Shown: piece by piece, positions 17,430 to 27,357 of the stretch
Position numbering within the stretch: position 1 is the stretch's first letter
Layout of the letters: each line of letters begins with the position of its first letter
Origin: Bacteroidota bacterium
GTDB taxonomy: Bacteria > Bacteroidota > Bacteroidia > JAFLBG01
NCBI GenBank assembly: GCA_017303975.1
Contig: JAFLBG010000023.1
Location: 1-52,110 of the forward strand
DNA length: 52,110 nt
Reading direction: 5' to 3'
Position numbers and translations under genes: made by a program
Notes under the pieces: model-generated
The model's database searches: none
Told to the model about the DNA's origin: nothing
The model's input: only the letters and a program-made list of their open reading frames with translations

Positions 17430-18341
17430 CTATAATTTCTTCATCAAATACGAATACATTTCTACCATTGCTTGAATATCATTTTTATGCACTTTTTCAT
17501 CGGGCGAGTGTACAAAGCTTTCTGCTGCACCAATAAAGCACCAGTCAAATGGATATGGCGTTCTTTGCAAAGCGTTGCCATCGCTACCTCCTGCAGATTC
17601 TACTTCTAGTTGAAATGGAATTTTACTTTTTTTAGCAAGTTCAATAATTTTATTTACGTACATTCTTCGGGGTATACCTGAATCTCGTATCGAGATTGCA
17701 ACACCTTTGTTATGTACAACACCTTCGGTAATCCACGTTATATCAGAAATTAATGCTTGAGAAACTTTATAGCGCTCGTAAATATATTTTCCTAAAACCT
17801 CCGCATTTCCTCCTCCGTGCTCTTCCCAACATGAAAAACAAATTATCCCATTTTTAAGTGTTTGGGCCACTTGTAAAGCATTCCAAACTCCTAGTCGGTT
17901 GTCTAAATAAGGAGTTTGTACATATTCTTTCGTTTCTCTAAAATTGGGTTTAAAGGTAAGTGTGGTGCCTCGCTCAATTTCTCTGTTAAATTTATAGGAA
18001 AGTTCTTTTTTTTCATTCACTTGCAATTTGCATGTTATAGGTCCTTTCGTGTCTTCGCCTACTAACTCATATCCATTTTCTGTTTTTGGCCCACCAATTT
18101 TTACTAATTCTTTGCCATATCTAACTGTAAATCCTATTGAGTCCATGTGCGCAAAAATGGCTGTTTTAGGCTTTCCAAAAACGAGAATAATTGCATTTTG
18201 TACATCAGGACCGGTAATAACTTTTGGTTTCGAATCCCAATTTTTGCTATTCTTTTTAATATAATCAAGTAAAAATTCTTGCATGGTATGTTCAGACCCC
18301 GATGGAGCTTGAATTTGACACAGTTTTTCGAGTAATTTCAT
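17430..18341 (-). CDS. M20/M42-type metallo-aminopeptidase
   Basis: A 303-residue zinc peptidase related to the M42 and M20/M28 co-catalytic aminopeptidases. Visible metal and catalytic segments are FAHMDSIGF (His and Asp), PYLDNRLGVWNA (bridging Asp), SCWEEHGGGNAE (general base Glu and ligand) and a C-terminal VHSPDEKVHKND (last His ligand). It lacks a signal peptide, so it is probably a cytoplasmic oligopeptidase. Somewhat shorter than typical M42 enzymes (about 350). It has its own short upstream region facing the second Sia module. Confidence 0.8.
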   Translation of the reverse strand: MKLLEKLCQIQAPSGSEHTMQEFLLDYIKKNSKNWDSKPKVITGPDVQNAIILVFGKPKTAIFAHMDSIGFTVRYGKELVKIGGPKTENGYELVGEDTKGPITCKLQVNEKKELSYKFNREIERGTTLTFKPNFRETKEYVQTPYLDNRLGVWNALQVAQTLKNGIICFSCWEEHGGGNAEVLGKYIYERYKVSQALISDITWITEGVVHNKGVAISIRDSGIPRRMYVNKIIELAKKSKIPFQLEVESAGGSDGNALQRTPYPFDWCFIGAAESFVHSPDEKVHKNDIQAMVEMYSYLMKKL

Positions 18342-18427
18342 ATTTATTGTTGATTTATGATGAAAAAGTAACTAAAAAATTCATTATTAATATATTTTTT
18401 TTAATTTAGGTAAAATACAACTGTACC

Positions 18428-19522
18428 ATGAATAGTGCACTAACCTATAACCTTTTTAACAAATTATTAAAAGATAATTTGGCTTTGTTGTATTTCGGTG
18501 TTTTTAGTGATGATATTACAGATAAGTTAATTGGTCTTAATGAACATAATATTGTCAATCTAGAGTCAGGTGAAAAGATTAAAAAAAGAACATCTTTTTT
18601 AATAACAGAGTGCTTCCAAAATATAGTTAGACATGGTGTTACATTCGATTCAATTAAAAATTATGCTATAAATAAGAACTATTTTTTATTGCGTCAGCAA
18701 GACCCTTCTATCGTGTTGGCATCTGGTAATTATGTTGCAGGAGAGTTTCAAAAGTCTATTCAAGAAAAATTAGTACATATAAATACCTTGAGTGAAGAGG
18801 ATTTGAAGAAGTTGTACTTAGAGGTAATGAGTAATGAAACCTACGTGAATAATAGGGGCGCAGGATTAGGATTAATTGAAATAGCACGTAAATCAAAATC
18901 GAAAATACAGTTTAAGTTTAGAGAGGTAAACGATTCGTTGTCTATATTTTTTATGCAAGCCAATGTTAGCGCAGAAGGGAAAGTGGGCGATGCATTAGTG
19001 CTTGATAACTCAATATCGTTGTACGATGATTTGTTGCCGGAAAATGTAATGTTGGTGTACAAAGGGGATTTCTCGAGAAACACAGTTCTTCCAATTATTG
19101 AAATGATTGAAGGAAATTTGATAAATCAGTTGGATGAATATGTAATTAAGAAAAAAGTATTCCTTACTTTGGTAGAGGCGCTTCAAAATATGAGCAAGCA
19201 TGGCGAGAAAGTGGATGGAAGTTCTACAGGTATTTTTATAATTGGTAAGCGAGATAGGTATTATACGTTAACAACAGGTAATTACATAAAAAAGGAAAAG
19301 CGAAAATCAATTAAACAAAGCTTAACTTCTTTACAAGAACAATCAAAACCTCAGTTAGATGCGTTGTATGCAAAAATGCTTCGCGAAGGTAGTCTAACAG
19401 AACATGGAAATGCAGGATTGGGATTGGTTGAAATTGCTCGAAATTGCGAAGGCAACTTTAATTTTAATGTTTTTGATGTGGATGATGAATTGGATTTTTT
19501 CGTTTTAAATATTAATATATAA
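18428..19522 (+). CDS. Tandem SiaB-family (DUF6272) kinase with two kinase domains
   Basis: A 364-residue protein made of two SiaB/DUF6272 domains in one chain, each with its own ATP-binding motifs. Domain 1 (about 1-180) has TECFQNIVRHGV, LASGNYV and NRGAGLGLIEIA. Domain 2 (about 190-364) has VEALQNMSKHGE, TTGNYIK and GNAGLGLVEIA. Both domains keep the N-box asparagine and the glycine lid, so both may bind ATP. The single-domain paralogue is at 2092. The SiaC-like partner gene begins 13 bases after the stop, so this is a second kinase/target pair. The duplication suggests an internal pseudo-dimer. Confidence 0.8.
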   Translation: MNSALTYNLFNKLLKDNLALLYFGVFSDDITDKLIGLNEHNIVNLESGEKIKKRTSFLITECFQNIVRHGVTFDSIKNYAINKNYFLLRQQDPSIVLASGNYVAGEFQKSIQEKLVHINTLSEEDLKKLYLEVMSNETYVNNRGAGLGLIEIARKSKSKIQFKFREVNDSLSIFFMQANVSAEGKVGDALVLDNSISLYDDLLPENVMLVYKGDFSRNTVLPIIEMIEGNLINQLDEYVIKKKVFLTLVEALQNMSKHGEKVDGSSTGIFIIGKRDRYYTLTTGNYIKKEKRKSIKQSLTSLQEQSKPQLDALYAKMLREGSLTEHGNAGLGLVEIARNCEGNFNFNVFDVDDELDFFVLNINI

Positions 19523-19535
19523 TTCTTTTAGGAAA

Positions 19536-19913
19536 ATGGCTACAATAGTAATTGAGAAGACAAAAGATACTCCATCTGTATTATTTGATGCAGAAAAAGG
19601 TGTTTTGGAATTAAAAGGATTGTCGTTACCGGAAAATGTGATCAAATTTTATCAGTCTTTGATAGATGCAGTAAATGAGTATGTAAAAGCTCCTAAAGAT
19701 AAAACTGTAATACGCATCATGTTAGAGTATTATAACACTGCAACTTCCAAACTATTGGCTAGCTTATTAATTAAATTTGAAGATGTAGTTAAGGCTCAAA
19801 AGGAGGTTGTAATTGAATGGTATTTTGCAAAGAATGATGAAATTATGCAGGAAAAAGGGGAGGAGTTGCAAAGTATTATTCAAGTTCCTTTTAAGCTAAT
19901 TCCTCAGCAATAA
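19536..19913 (+). CDS. SiaC-family (DUF1987) regulatory phosphoprotein, second copy
   Basis: A 125-residue DUF1987/SiaC protein, expected substrate of the tandem kinase upstream. It starts MATIVIEKTKDTPSV, parallel to the 2673 protein. The phosphosite region reads LEYYNTATSK, with Thr68 after the Asn, the position equivalent to the regulatory threonine of Pseudomonas SiaC. The paralogue has Ser there, so the two modules may differ in phosphorylation. Convergent with the giant secreted protein, with only 2 bases between the genes. Confidence 0.8.
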   Translation: MATIVIEKTKDTPSVLFDAEKGVLELKGLSLPENVIKFYQSLIDAVNEYVKAPKDKTVIRIMLEYYNTATSKLLASLLIKFEDVVKAQKEVVIEWYFAKNDEIMQEKGEELQSIIQVPFKLIPQQ

Positions 19914-19915
19914 AC

Positions 19916-22900
19916 TTATCGCAATACAGTTACATGCCCTATATATTGATGGGCTTGATCGAAAATATCCGTAACTCTAGCTTTCCAGACATATACATCT
20001 TGTTGAACAAGTTCTAGTTTATTATCTCGTCTGCCATTCCATTTATTATCCAAACTTGTACTGTTAAATATTTGTTCGCCCCATCTGTCAAATATCCACA
20101 ACTCAAATTCTTTAATTCCAATTCCTTTAATATCAAAAAAATCATTTATTAAATCTCCGGAAGGAGTAAAGCAATTAGGAAACCAAATAACCCAATCCGG
20201 GCCTATTTTTACTGTGGCTTCTGCTGTGTCAACACATCCGAATTGGTTAACAAGATAGAGTCCAATCGTATAGTCTGTTGGTACTTCGGTATCGTAAGTA
20301 TGTGTCGCGTTTGTGTTTAAAGAATCAAGTGTATTGTCTCCAAAATTCCAGACAAAGTTTGTATAGCCGGTACTACCATTTGTTAAGTTTATGCTAGGAG
20401 CCGATATAGATGGATTTACCGGTGTAACTGTAAAGTTGGCGATTGGCGTTGGATGTACCGTTATCATATTGTTTACGGTTGACGTATCTTTACAACCGGC
20501 ATTGCTTGTTACGATAAGTGATATAGAGTATGCGCCATTCGTAGGATAACAATTATTCGGATTTTGCTGTAAGGAGTTTGATCCATTTCCAAAGTCCCAG
20601 TTCCATGACACAATTGTATCAAGTGGGTCTGATTGAGTTAAGTCGGTAAATGATATACATCCAAATTCGCATAATTGAGTTGTGTCTGCCTGCAAATTAG
20701 CAATTGGTTTAGAAAAAATACGGAGCATGGTCGTGTCTTTTTTTACAGGGCACGTTCCATTGGTTACGGTCCACTCGTATTCGTAGATGCCTGCTGCTAA
20801 GCCAGAAATTGCGGTAGTGGCAGAAGAATCATCTGCGAATATAGTTGTAGTTGGTCCGGAAATTTGCTGCCAGCTTCCTGATGCAAATACTGTTAAAGGT
20901 GTTGCTGCTAGTTGTGAGCTAGTGGCCGATCCACATAACGAAAAATCTCCTCCTGCATTTGCAATTGGTAAATCAAATAGAGTTATTTCAATGGTATCGG
21001 AGGCTGCAGGACAAGTAGTGCCCGTGGCAACTGTCCACATAAATTTATAAGTTCCTTCTTGTAGGTTGGTAATTGCAGTATTTGAAGAAGTATTGTTGTT
21101 AATTGTTGCATTGGTAGGCCCACCGGGTAATTGTGTCCATGTGCCGGAGTAGTTTCCTATTAATGCATTTGCGTTGAGGTTAATTGTGTTTACTCCGCAG
21201 TAACTGGTATCATTGCCCACCATAGCAATAGGTTTATTTACAATGGTAACAACAGCGGTGTCGGAAGCAGAACAAAATAATCTATTAACACTTACTGTGT
21301 AAACAGTAACAGCAACGTTAGTTCCATTATTGCTTGCTGTTAGCTGTGGGTTGGAGTTTGACGCGTTGTTTAATCCTGTGGTGCTGTTCCATGTGTAAGT
21401 ATATCCAGTAATTGCAGGGGTTCCAATGTTTGCCAATTCTCCATCACAAAGCATTGTGTCATTCGCCAAATAAGTAAGCGGAATACTTAGTGGAATTTGC
21501 GAACTGTTGCAAGAACACGTATTAAGTGTGCTGTCGATGGATGCAATTAAAGAGCATGCGAATCCTGCCGGAACATCAATAATGCCTGTGTAAGCATAAC
21601 TTCCGTTTGTTGGAATAAGAGCTGCAACGGTGTCTTTTACTACTAAATTGTCTCCAGCATCAATAATACCATTGTTGTTCGCATCAAAATAGTAGGAAAT
21701 AATAGTTGGGTTAGACGGAATAATTTGTTGCCCACCCGGATTATTTATGGTCATGTTAATTGTTGCCGTTTCGCCTGTAGGTGGGTTGGGAACAGAAACA
21801 CCTGATGCATTTGAAAGATTAAGATTAGATTTATATGAATAGATATCTAGTGTGTCGTAACCCGTAAGTACACTCACACCGCAAATATTATTTGTTTGCA
21901 TACACAACACATTTGATGTACTTACTGTTCGTGCAAAAAATTGATAGATACTACATTTTAAAGAATCCGACAATCCGGAGAAGTCAATTGTGAAAACAAC
22001 GCTGTCTCCCGGAGCCACACCCACAGGCAAATTCCATGTATTGTATTCCGATAAGCTGTTGAAATACGTAGTTGGGTTTGCAACTACAGGAGGGTTTTTT
22101 ATTCCGGAAAAAGAGTTGGCTACATAATTAACACCACTCGGAAACATGATGGTAATAGAGTCGCTGTTTACAAAAGAACCTGGTCCATTATTTATTACGG
22201 ACACTTTTAAATTTGTATTGCCATTACATGCAGAAATAAAAGTGGAGGTTAGCTTTACATTAGTTGTAAAGGATGCATTAGCTCCATTAATGCCTAATTG
22301 AGATGCCAGTCCTAAGATGGCGTTTTTATTAATTCCGCAGGCACTTTGTCCTTTTACTTCAAAAACAATATTGCTTCCAACAATATAATTGCAATCCGTT
22401 AGTACTTTAAACTTTATTTCGAAACTATTTAATGTGTTCGTCAAAACTCCTTTTAATCCGTTTGCGCCAATAGTGTCTTCGTCTGCTGAAATATTCCATT
22501 GCCAATTGCTGCCCCCCATGTTGGCAGGGTCGTTTATGCCTACAAACGTATTGCCAATTGGGTAAGATATTTTAGATGTGTTTGGTACAATGCTAATGCC
22601 TGTTGGTAATGTTGTATTAAAGAATACATTGTAGGCTGTTCCTAAATCTACGTTGGTGCTTTTTATTAGGTATTCTGCTGTGTCGCACAAATTAACTGCT
22701 GTAGCAGGAGGTGTAACAGCAATTTGAAAACTTGGTATTTGCGGAATTAATTTTAATTGCAATGTTTTCGTTGAGCACGGGTAGGTGGCAATGCTAGTTG
22801 GGTATCCGGGACAATTCCAGCCGGCATGCAACATAAAGCTGTCTGCATTACACGAAGTAAATGTGGCACAAATTCTATAGTTATTTGTAGTAGCACCACT

Positions 22901-25900
22901 TAAATTTCCAAGCTGATAAATTCCATTTACAGGATTAATAATGTTGTTATTTGTAAGGTCTGTAACTTGATTGATAGTAATACCTCCAGCAATTTGTGCG
23001 CCAATCCATGTGTTTTGAGAGTTAACGTTCGTAATATTGGTTAAGGAAATATCCCAGCAAACACTATTGTTTGGAGCTATTATGGTTGGTAGTGCAGATT
23101 GCAAGAAAAAATCAGGACCATCGTAGAAAACATGATCGCCTGCACCTGCATTTGATTGCCGTTTTACCAATGCACTATCAATTTTTCCATTTCCTTTGCT
23201 GTAAGTCCAGTAGTAGCCAATTGGTGCATTTACATTTCTAGTTACAGCACATGTTGGACTTAGTGTTAATGTTAGCGTTCCATAAAAACCTTCATCGCTT
23301 GGGTATATCAGTGGAGTAGCGCCTTGGTAAAAAGGAGTCATGTTAAAATCAAAAATTGGACCAGTAGTACTAATTGGTGTAATTGGATAAGTAGGGCTTG
23401 CTGTTGACAATAAAAGACCGCTAGTTCTAACTTCCCTAACAGATGCAGCTACAAAGGCGTAGCCATTTGGTACAACTACTTTTAATAATTCGGCACCGGT
23501 AAAATTCCTGTATTCAAATGGAAACATATTTACACCGGCATAAATACAGCAAGGTCCAACACTAAAATAATAGTTTTGTCTAATAACAACTTGATCGCAC
23601 TCTTGTGTTGTAAAATTGTCGGGGCCAGATACTGTAAAGTAATAACCAATTATACTAAAGTTGCCTTGAAATACATTGCAGGTAAATTTATTAATTGCGT
23701 TTGTTGGATTAGGAATGTCGGAGCAGTAAAAATCGTTACTGATATTTGATGTAATAATATTGCCTCCTCCGGGATTTGAAGTTACTTTATATTGTGGGTC
23801 AAAAAATATAGAATCTCCGTTTTGATATTCTGTAATAGCCGGATTAAATGCCAAAGGGAAGCTGAGGTTGTAAGAAAAAGTATTTCCTGTTGGTACAACA
23901 CCCGGTATAAAACAGGTGTAGGTATTTACGCCTCTAACTACTTTTAATATTCCGCCAACAGAAGTTATGTAATTCGAATTAGTAATAGTAGATTGTGCAT
24001 ATAAATATTGCCATTGCGGGTTTTGTACGCTTGTTTGGATAGTAGCCTGAAAACTTGTTTCTACAGTATCACCAAACATTGATCTGTCTCTTCTAATTTT
24101 GTTGAAGTTTAGGTTTCCAAATCCATCATCAACGCCATCGTCATTATTGTCGGGCGAACCAAGGCTAGTTCTATACACTTCGTAATTACTGAAATTGAGC
24201 CCCTCGCAACTAACAGGACACACAATACTTAGTATAGCAGAAGCTTTTGATACGAGCGCTCTGCATGTGCAATTGGTTGTAGTAGGGACATAATAGAGAC
24301 TTGCTTGTACGCTATCAATACCTCCAGAGCAACTGCTGCAATTAGCCGTAAGGTCAATTAATATTTGAGATTGTTCAATTACACCTGAGGATGGACTGCC
24401 ATTAAATGTGGCGGTAACTGTATTCCCTACCTGATTAACACTAGCAGCAGGCCATTGTGTTATTCCATCCGCGTCTAAAATATAGATGGGGGTATTGTTG
24501 TAGGTTAAGCACGGTGGTAACTGAAATTCTGCTTGCCAGTTGGCTCCCGGTCCTGTTGGAGAAACATTGTTATAGTGTGTTGTTATAAGAAAGCTGAATT
24601 TTTTTGTTTGTCCAGAAATTATATTTGAAGGAGAATTGTTGTTAGATAAATCACCTCGAACAAGATTATAAAAACGTCCCAAAGTCAAAGGTTTTACAAA
24701 GTTGTTTTGACACACATCTTGATAAGTTGCATCATACCTCCACCCATTATTAACAGTATTCACTTCGCAACATGTACGAACGTCCCATGTTATTATAACA
24801 GAATCTCCTGGGTTTATCTGAGGAATAGTTAACTTAACAAACCCAACCGAATTTGCCCCCAAACAACTTACATTACTACATGTTAAACTCGATGTTGGAA
24901 CAATTGTAGTGGGAGTTCCATTGTTATATTTTATTTGTAATGAGCTTACAACAATTTCAGATAACATCTTCATTCCACAATAAAAACTACCTCCATCAGA
25001 CTGATGTATGTTCAAGATAAGATTAGTAGCCGTTCCTGCATTAGGATGGTTAGTTATTATTAATTTTTGTTTAGAGTCATTTCCCGCTCCTAAGCAAAAA
25101 TTTTGAGAAGCAACTGTAGAAAAAGTTAGTTGTGGCGTAACTCCCGGAAATGTAATATTTGCAGTTGTACTGCTTGATTGACAAACAGAGCCATTACATC
25201 CCCATCCCGCTGTAATATTTGACGTTACTGCACTGCAATTATTTATAGTTACATTTTCGCAAATGGTAATGTTTTCTCCGTTCTCAAATAGATTATCTCC
25301 ATCTCCAATACTTGTAAAGTCGGCACCGGATAGGATGATGGTTTCTGTATTTCCATTTGTACTTAATGTCCCGGGGCTTACAGATGTAATTGTTAGTCCA
25401 TTTCCGTGTACATCTGTTACTGTAAATTGATTTAGGGCACCTAACCCGCCATTTACAATATTGAAACATCTTGTAAATGCGCCACCGACAGTTCCGGCAT
25501 ACGTTTGATTTGTAAAGGTTGTAATTGATAAATTTGGCTGATAGATGGAATAAACTCCGGTAGTATGGTTAAGTGTGAAATTTTGAGAGTTTCCCGTGTA
25601 ATTAACCGTAATTGTATTTTGTATTGGATTTCCTGTAGCTAAAAAGGTATTGATATTACAATTTACGCTAGCTAAAAATGTAAGTGTAATATTGTTTAAT
25701 GAATTAATAGTGCTAACAGAAAATGTTGGAGCACTTAAATTACCAATGTTTACTTCCCCTGCATTTGTTATCGATCCGGCTTGGTAAATAACTCCGGTTG
25801 GCATTGTTACAGTTACTTGTGTCCCGGTAACTGCACCCGCAGATGGATTATTAATGTTGATTGAAAACAATTGACTTGATCCGCAAACATTTAAAGAAGA

Positions 25901-26005
25901 AGGTACATTGCTACTTACAACAATTAATGGGTTTTGTGCTTTTATCCCCCCTAAAGATAATTGTAGTAAGAAAAATAATAAAAAAGATAAACGTGAAAAA
26001 AGCAT
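19916..26005 (-). CDS. Giant cell-surface protein with type IX secretion (type B) sorting domain
   Basis: A 2029-residue exported protein. A signal peptide spans residues 1-23 (cleavage after IKA). Long DUF11-like beta-sandwich repeats rich in Asn, Thr and Ser fill most of the chain, with many cysteines. Then come modules of the form PIA.AG.D..LCG (about 1590-1780) and two PKD domains (about 1785-1935) with WNWDFGNGS and FVWNFGDNT. The last 90 residues are the gliding-motility/type B C-terminal domain (FPNCFTPSGDLINDFF, FELWIFDRWGEQIF, GTVTVLR-like end GHVTVLR), which directs type IX secretion and surface attachment. Probably an adhesin or surface-layer protein; ligand unknown. Its secretion regulator PorX is encoded at 32772. 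Confidence 0.9.
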   Translation of the reverse strand: MLFSRLSFLLFFLLQLSLGGIKAQNPLIVVSSNVPSSLNVCGSSQLFSININNPSAGAVTGTQVTVTMPTGVIYQAGSITNAGEVNIGNLSAPTFSVSTINSLNNITLTFLASVNCNINTFLATGNPIQNTITVNYTGNSQNFTLNHTTGVYSIYQPNLSITTFTNQTYAGTVGGAFTRCFNIVNGGLGALNQFTVTDVHGNGLTITSVSPGTLSTNGNTETIILSGADFTSIGDGDNLFENGENITICENVTINNCSAVTSNITAGWGCNGSVCQSSSTTANITFPGVTPQLTFSTVASQNFCLGAGNDSKQKLIITNHPNAGTATNLILNIHQSDGGSFYCGMKMLSEIVVSSLQIKYNNGTPTTIVPTSSLTCSNVSCLGANSVGFVKLTIPQINPGDSVIITWDVRTCCEVNTVNNGWRYDATYQDVCQNNFVKPLTLGRFYNLVRGDLSNNNSPSNIISGQTKKFSFLITTHYNNVSPTGPGANWQAEFQLPPCLTYNNTPIYILDADGITQWPAASVNQVGNTVTATFNGSPSSGVIEQSQILIDLTANCSSCSGGIDSVQASLYYVPTTTNCTCRALVSKASAILSIVCPVSCEGLNFSNYEVYRTSLGSPDNNDDGVDDGFGNLNFNKIRRDRSMFGDTVETSFQATIQTSVQNPQWQYLYAQSTITNSNYITSVGGILKVVRGVNTYTCFIPGVVPTGNTFSYNLSFPLAFNPAITEYQNGDSIFFDPQYKVTSNPGGGNIITSNISNDFYCSDIPNPTNAINKFTCNVFQGNFSIIGYYFTVSGPDNFTTQECDQVVIRQNYYFSVGPCCIYAGVNMFPFEYRNFTGAELLKVVVPNGYAFVAASVREVRTSGLLLSTASPTYPITPISTTGPIFDFNMTPFYQGATPLIYPSDEGFYGTLTLTLSPTCAVTRNVNAPIGYYWTYSKGNGKIDSALVKRQSNAGAGDHVFYDGPDFFLQSALPTIIAPNNSVCWDISLTNITNVNSQNTWIGAQIAGGITINQVTDLTNNNIINPVNGIYQLGNLSGATTNNYRICATFTSCNADSFMLHAGWNCPGYPTSIATYPCSTKTLQLKLIPQIPSFQIAVTPPATAVNLCDTAEYLIKSTNVDLGTAYNVFFNTTLPTGISIVPNTSKISYPIGNTFVGINDPANMGGSNWQWNISADEDTIGANGLKGVLTNTLNSFEIKFKVLTDCNYIVGSNIVFEVKGQSACGINKNAILGLASQLGINGANASFTTNVKLTSTFISACNGNTNLKVSVINNGPGSFVNSDSITIMFPSGVNYVANSFSGIKNPPVVANPTTYFNSLSEYNTWNLPVGVAPGDSVVFTIDFSGLSDSLKCSIYQFFARTVSTSNVLCMQTNNICGVSVLTGYDTLDIYSYKSNLNLSNASGVSVPNPPTGETATINMTINNPGGQQIIPSNPTIISYYFDANNNGIIDAGDNLVVKDTVAALIPTNGSYAYTGIIDVPAGFACSLIASIDSTLNTCSCNSSQIPLSIPLTYLANDTMLCDGELANIGTPAITGYTYTWNSTTGLNNASNSNPQLTASNNGTNVAVTVYTVSVNRLFCSASDTAVVTIVNKPIAMVGNDTSYCGVNTINLNANALIGNYSGTWTQLPGGPTNATINNNTSSNTAITNLQEGTYKFMWTVATGTTCPAASDTIEITLFDLPIANAGGDFSLCGSATSSQLAATPLTVFASGSWQQISGPTTTIFADDSSATTAISGLAAGIYEYEWTVTNGTCPVKKDTTMLRIFSKPIANLQADTTQLCEFGCISFTDLTQSDPLDTIVSWNWDFGNGSNSLQQNPNNCYPTNGAYSISLIVTSNAGCKDTSTVNNMITVHPTPIANFTVTPVNPSISAPSINLTNGSTGYTNFVWNFGDNTLDSLNTNATHTYDTEVPTDYTIGLYLVNQFGCVDTAEATVKIGPDWVIWFPNCFTPSGDLINDFFDIKGIGIKEFELWIFDRWGEQIFNSTSLDNKWNGRRDNKLELVQQDVYVWKARVTDIFDQAHQYIGHVTVLR

Positions 26006-26235
26006 AGTTGGGGTTATCTAAATTTTTACTAAAACCTTAAAATTCTTATGGTATTCAATATACCAATAAAAAAAGGCAATATCAATTATAGTAATATGGT
26101 TTGATGCAACTAATTTCAATAAAGTGAAGTAGTCTGTTTTGAGCTATGTTGAATTGAAAGTTTTTGAAGACAATGGTTTGGATGCACCTTAGTTCGTTTT
26201 GTTTGATTCTTAATAGTTAGTATCTTACAGAATCA

Positions 26236-27354
26236 ATGAGAGTAGCTTTTCTTTCTAGTTTTTACCCTTTAAGAGGTGGTATTGCACAGTTTAATGCAGC
26301 CTTGTACCGTCAGTTTGAATTACAGCATACCGTTAAAGCATTTACTTTTTCCAAGCAATATCCGGATATTTTGTTCCCGGGTACTACGCAATATGTAACC
26401 GAAGATGATAAAGCAGACAAGATTGACGCAATTGAAGTATTGAATACTGTTAATCCTATTTCATATTTTACAACAGCGAAAAAAATAAAACACTATGCTC
26501 CCGATATTTTGGTGATGAAATATTGGATGCCTTTTTTTGCCCCATCCTTAGGTACGGTCGCAAAATTGGTAAAGTCAAAAACAAAGGTGATTACGATTTT
26601 AGACAATGTTATTCCGCACGAAAAAAGAATAGGGGACATAGCATTAAATAACTATTTTCTAAATCAGAATCATGGTTTTGTGGTGATGAGTGATGTTGTA
26701 AAAAACGATTTACTCTCGTTAAAGCCCAATGCAAAATACATTTACCACCAACATCCACTGTACAACCATTTCGGAAATAAATTAGATAAAGCTGGCGCTC
26801 GTGCTCAATTAAATTTGCCGGCTGATAAAAAAATTCTGCTTTTTTTTGGATTTATAAGAGGCTATAAAGGCTTGGATTTGCTAATTAAAGCAATGAAAAA
26901 TCTTTCGGAAGAGTATCATTTAGTAATTGCGGGCGAGATATACGGTAGTTTTGATGAATACGATGCTTTAATCTCAGAGCTGGGTGTATCAACTAAAATT
27001 ACCCAACTTGTTCGATACATTAATGATGCAGAGGTTTCTGTTTTGTTTTCTGCAGCCGATGTAAATGTATTGCCTTACAAATCGGCAACACAAAGTGGTA
27101 TAACATCTATTGCATATCATTTCGATTTGCCAATAATAGCAACTGATGTAGGAGGTTTAAAAGAATCTATATATCACAATAAAACAGGATTAATTGTACC
27201 GGAACCAAATCCGGATCAAATAACAAGTTCGATTAACGATTATTTTTCAGCAAATAAAAGTGTTGAATTTGAAAAAAACATTCAAGAACTAAAAAAACAA
27301 ATGTCTTGGGAAAGCTTAGCGAATAGTATTGTTAAGTTTTCCGATAGTTTGTAA
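26236..27354 (+). CDS. GT4-family glycosyltransferase (GT-B fold)
   Basis: A 372-residue glycosyltransferase, likely adding a sugar to a surface glycan at the inner membrane. It opens with the donor-side loop FYPLRGGIAQFNAAL, typical of GT4 enzymes. The C-terminal half has FFGFIRGYKGLDLLIKAM, VLPYKSATQSGI and LPIIATDVGGLKE, the nucleotide-sugar binding region. It is not embedded in a polysaccharide operon; upstream is 230 bases of noncoding DNA, downstream a convergent ABC ATPase 3 bases away. Donor and acceptor are unknown. Confidence 0.83.
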   Translation: MRVAFLSSFYPLRGGIAQFNAALYRQFELQHTVKAFTFSKQYPDILFPGTTQYVTEDDKADKIDAIEVLNTVNPISYFTTAKKIKHYAPDILVMKYWMPFFAPSLGTVAKLVKSKTKVITILDNVIPHEKRIGDIALNNYFLNQNHGFVVMSDVVKNDLLSLKPNAKYIYHQHPLYNHFGNKLDKAGARAQLNLPADKKILLFFGFIRGYKGLDLLIKAMKNLSEEYHLVIAGEIYGSFDEYDALISELGVSTKITQLVRYINDAEVSVLFSAADVNVLPYKSATQSGITSIAYHFDLPIIATDVGGLKESIYHNKTGLIVPEPNPDQITSSINDYFSANKSVEFEKNIQELKKQMSWESLANSIVKFSDSL

Positions 27355-27357
27355 GAT

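Noticed and set aside
19916-26005. CRISPR or tandem DNA repeat array in the giant protein gene
   Set aside because: The repetition is at the protein level (beta-sandwich and PKD modules); no regular DNA repeat with spacers is visible here or elsewhere in the window.
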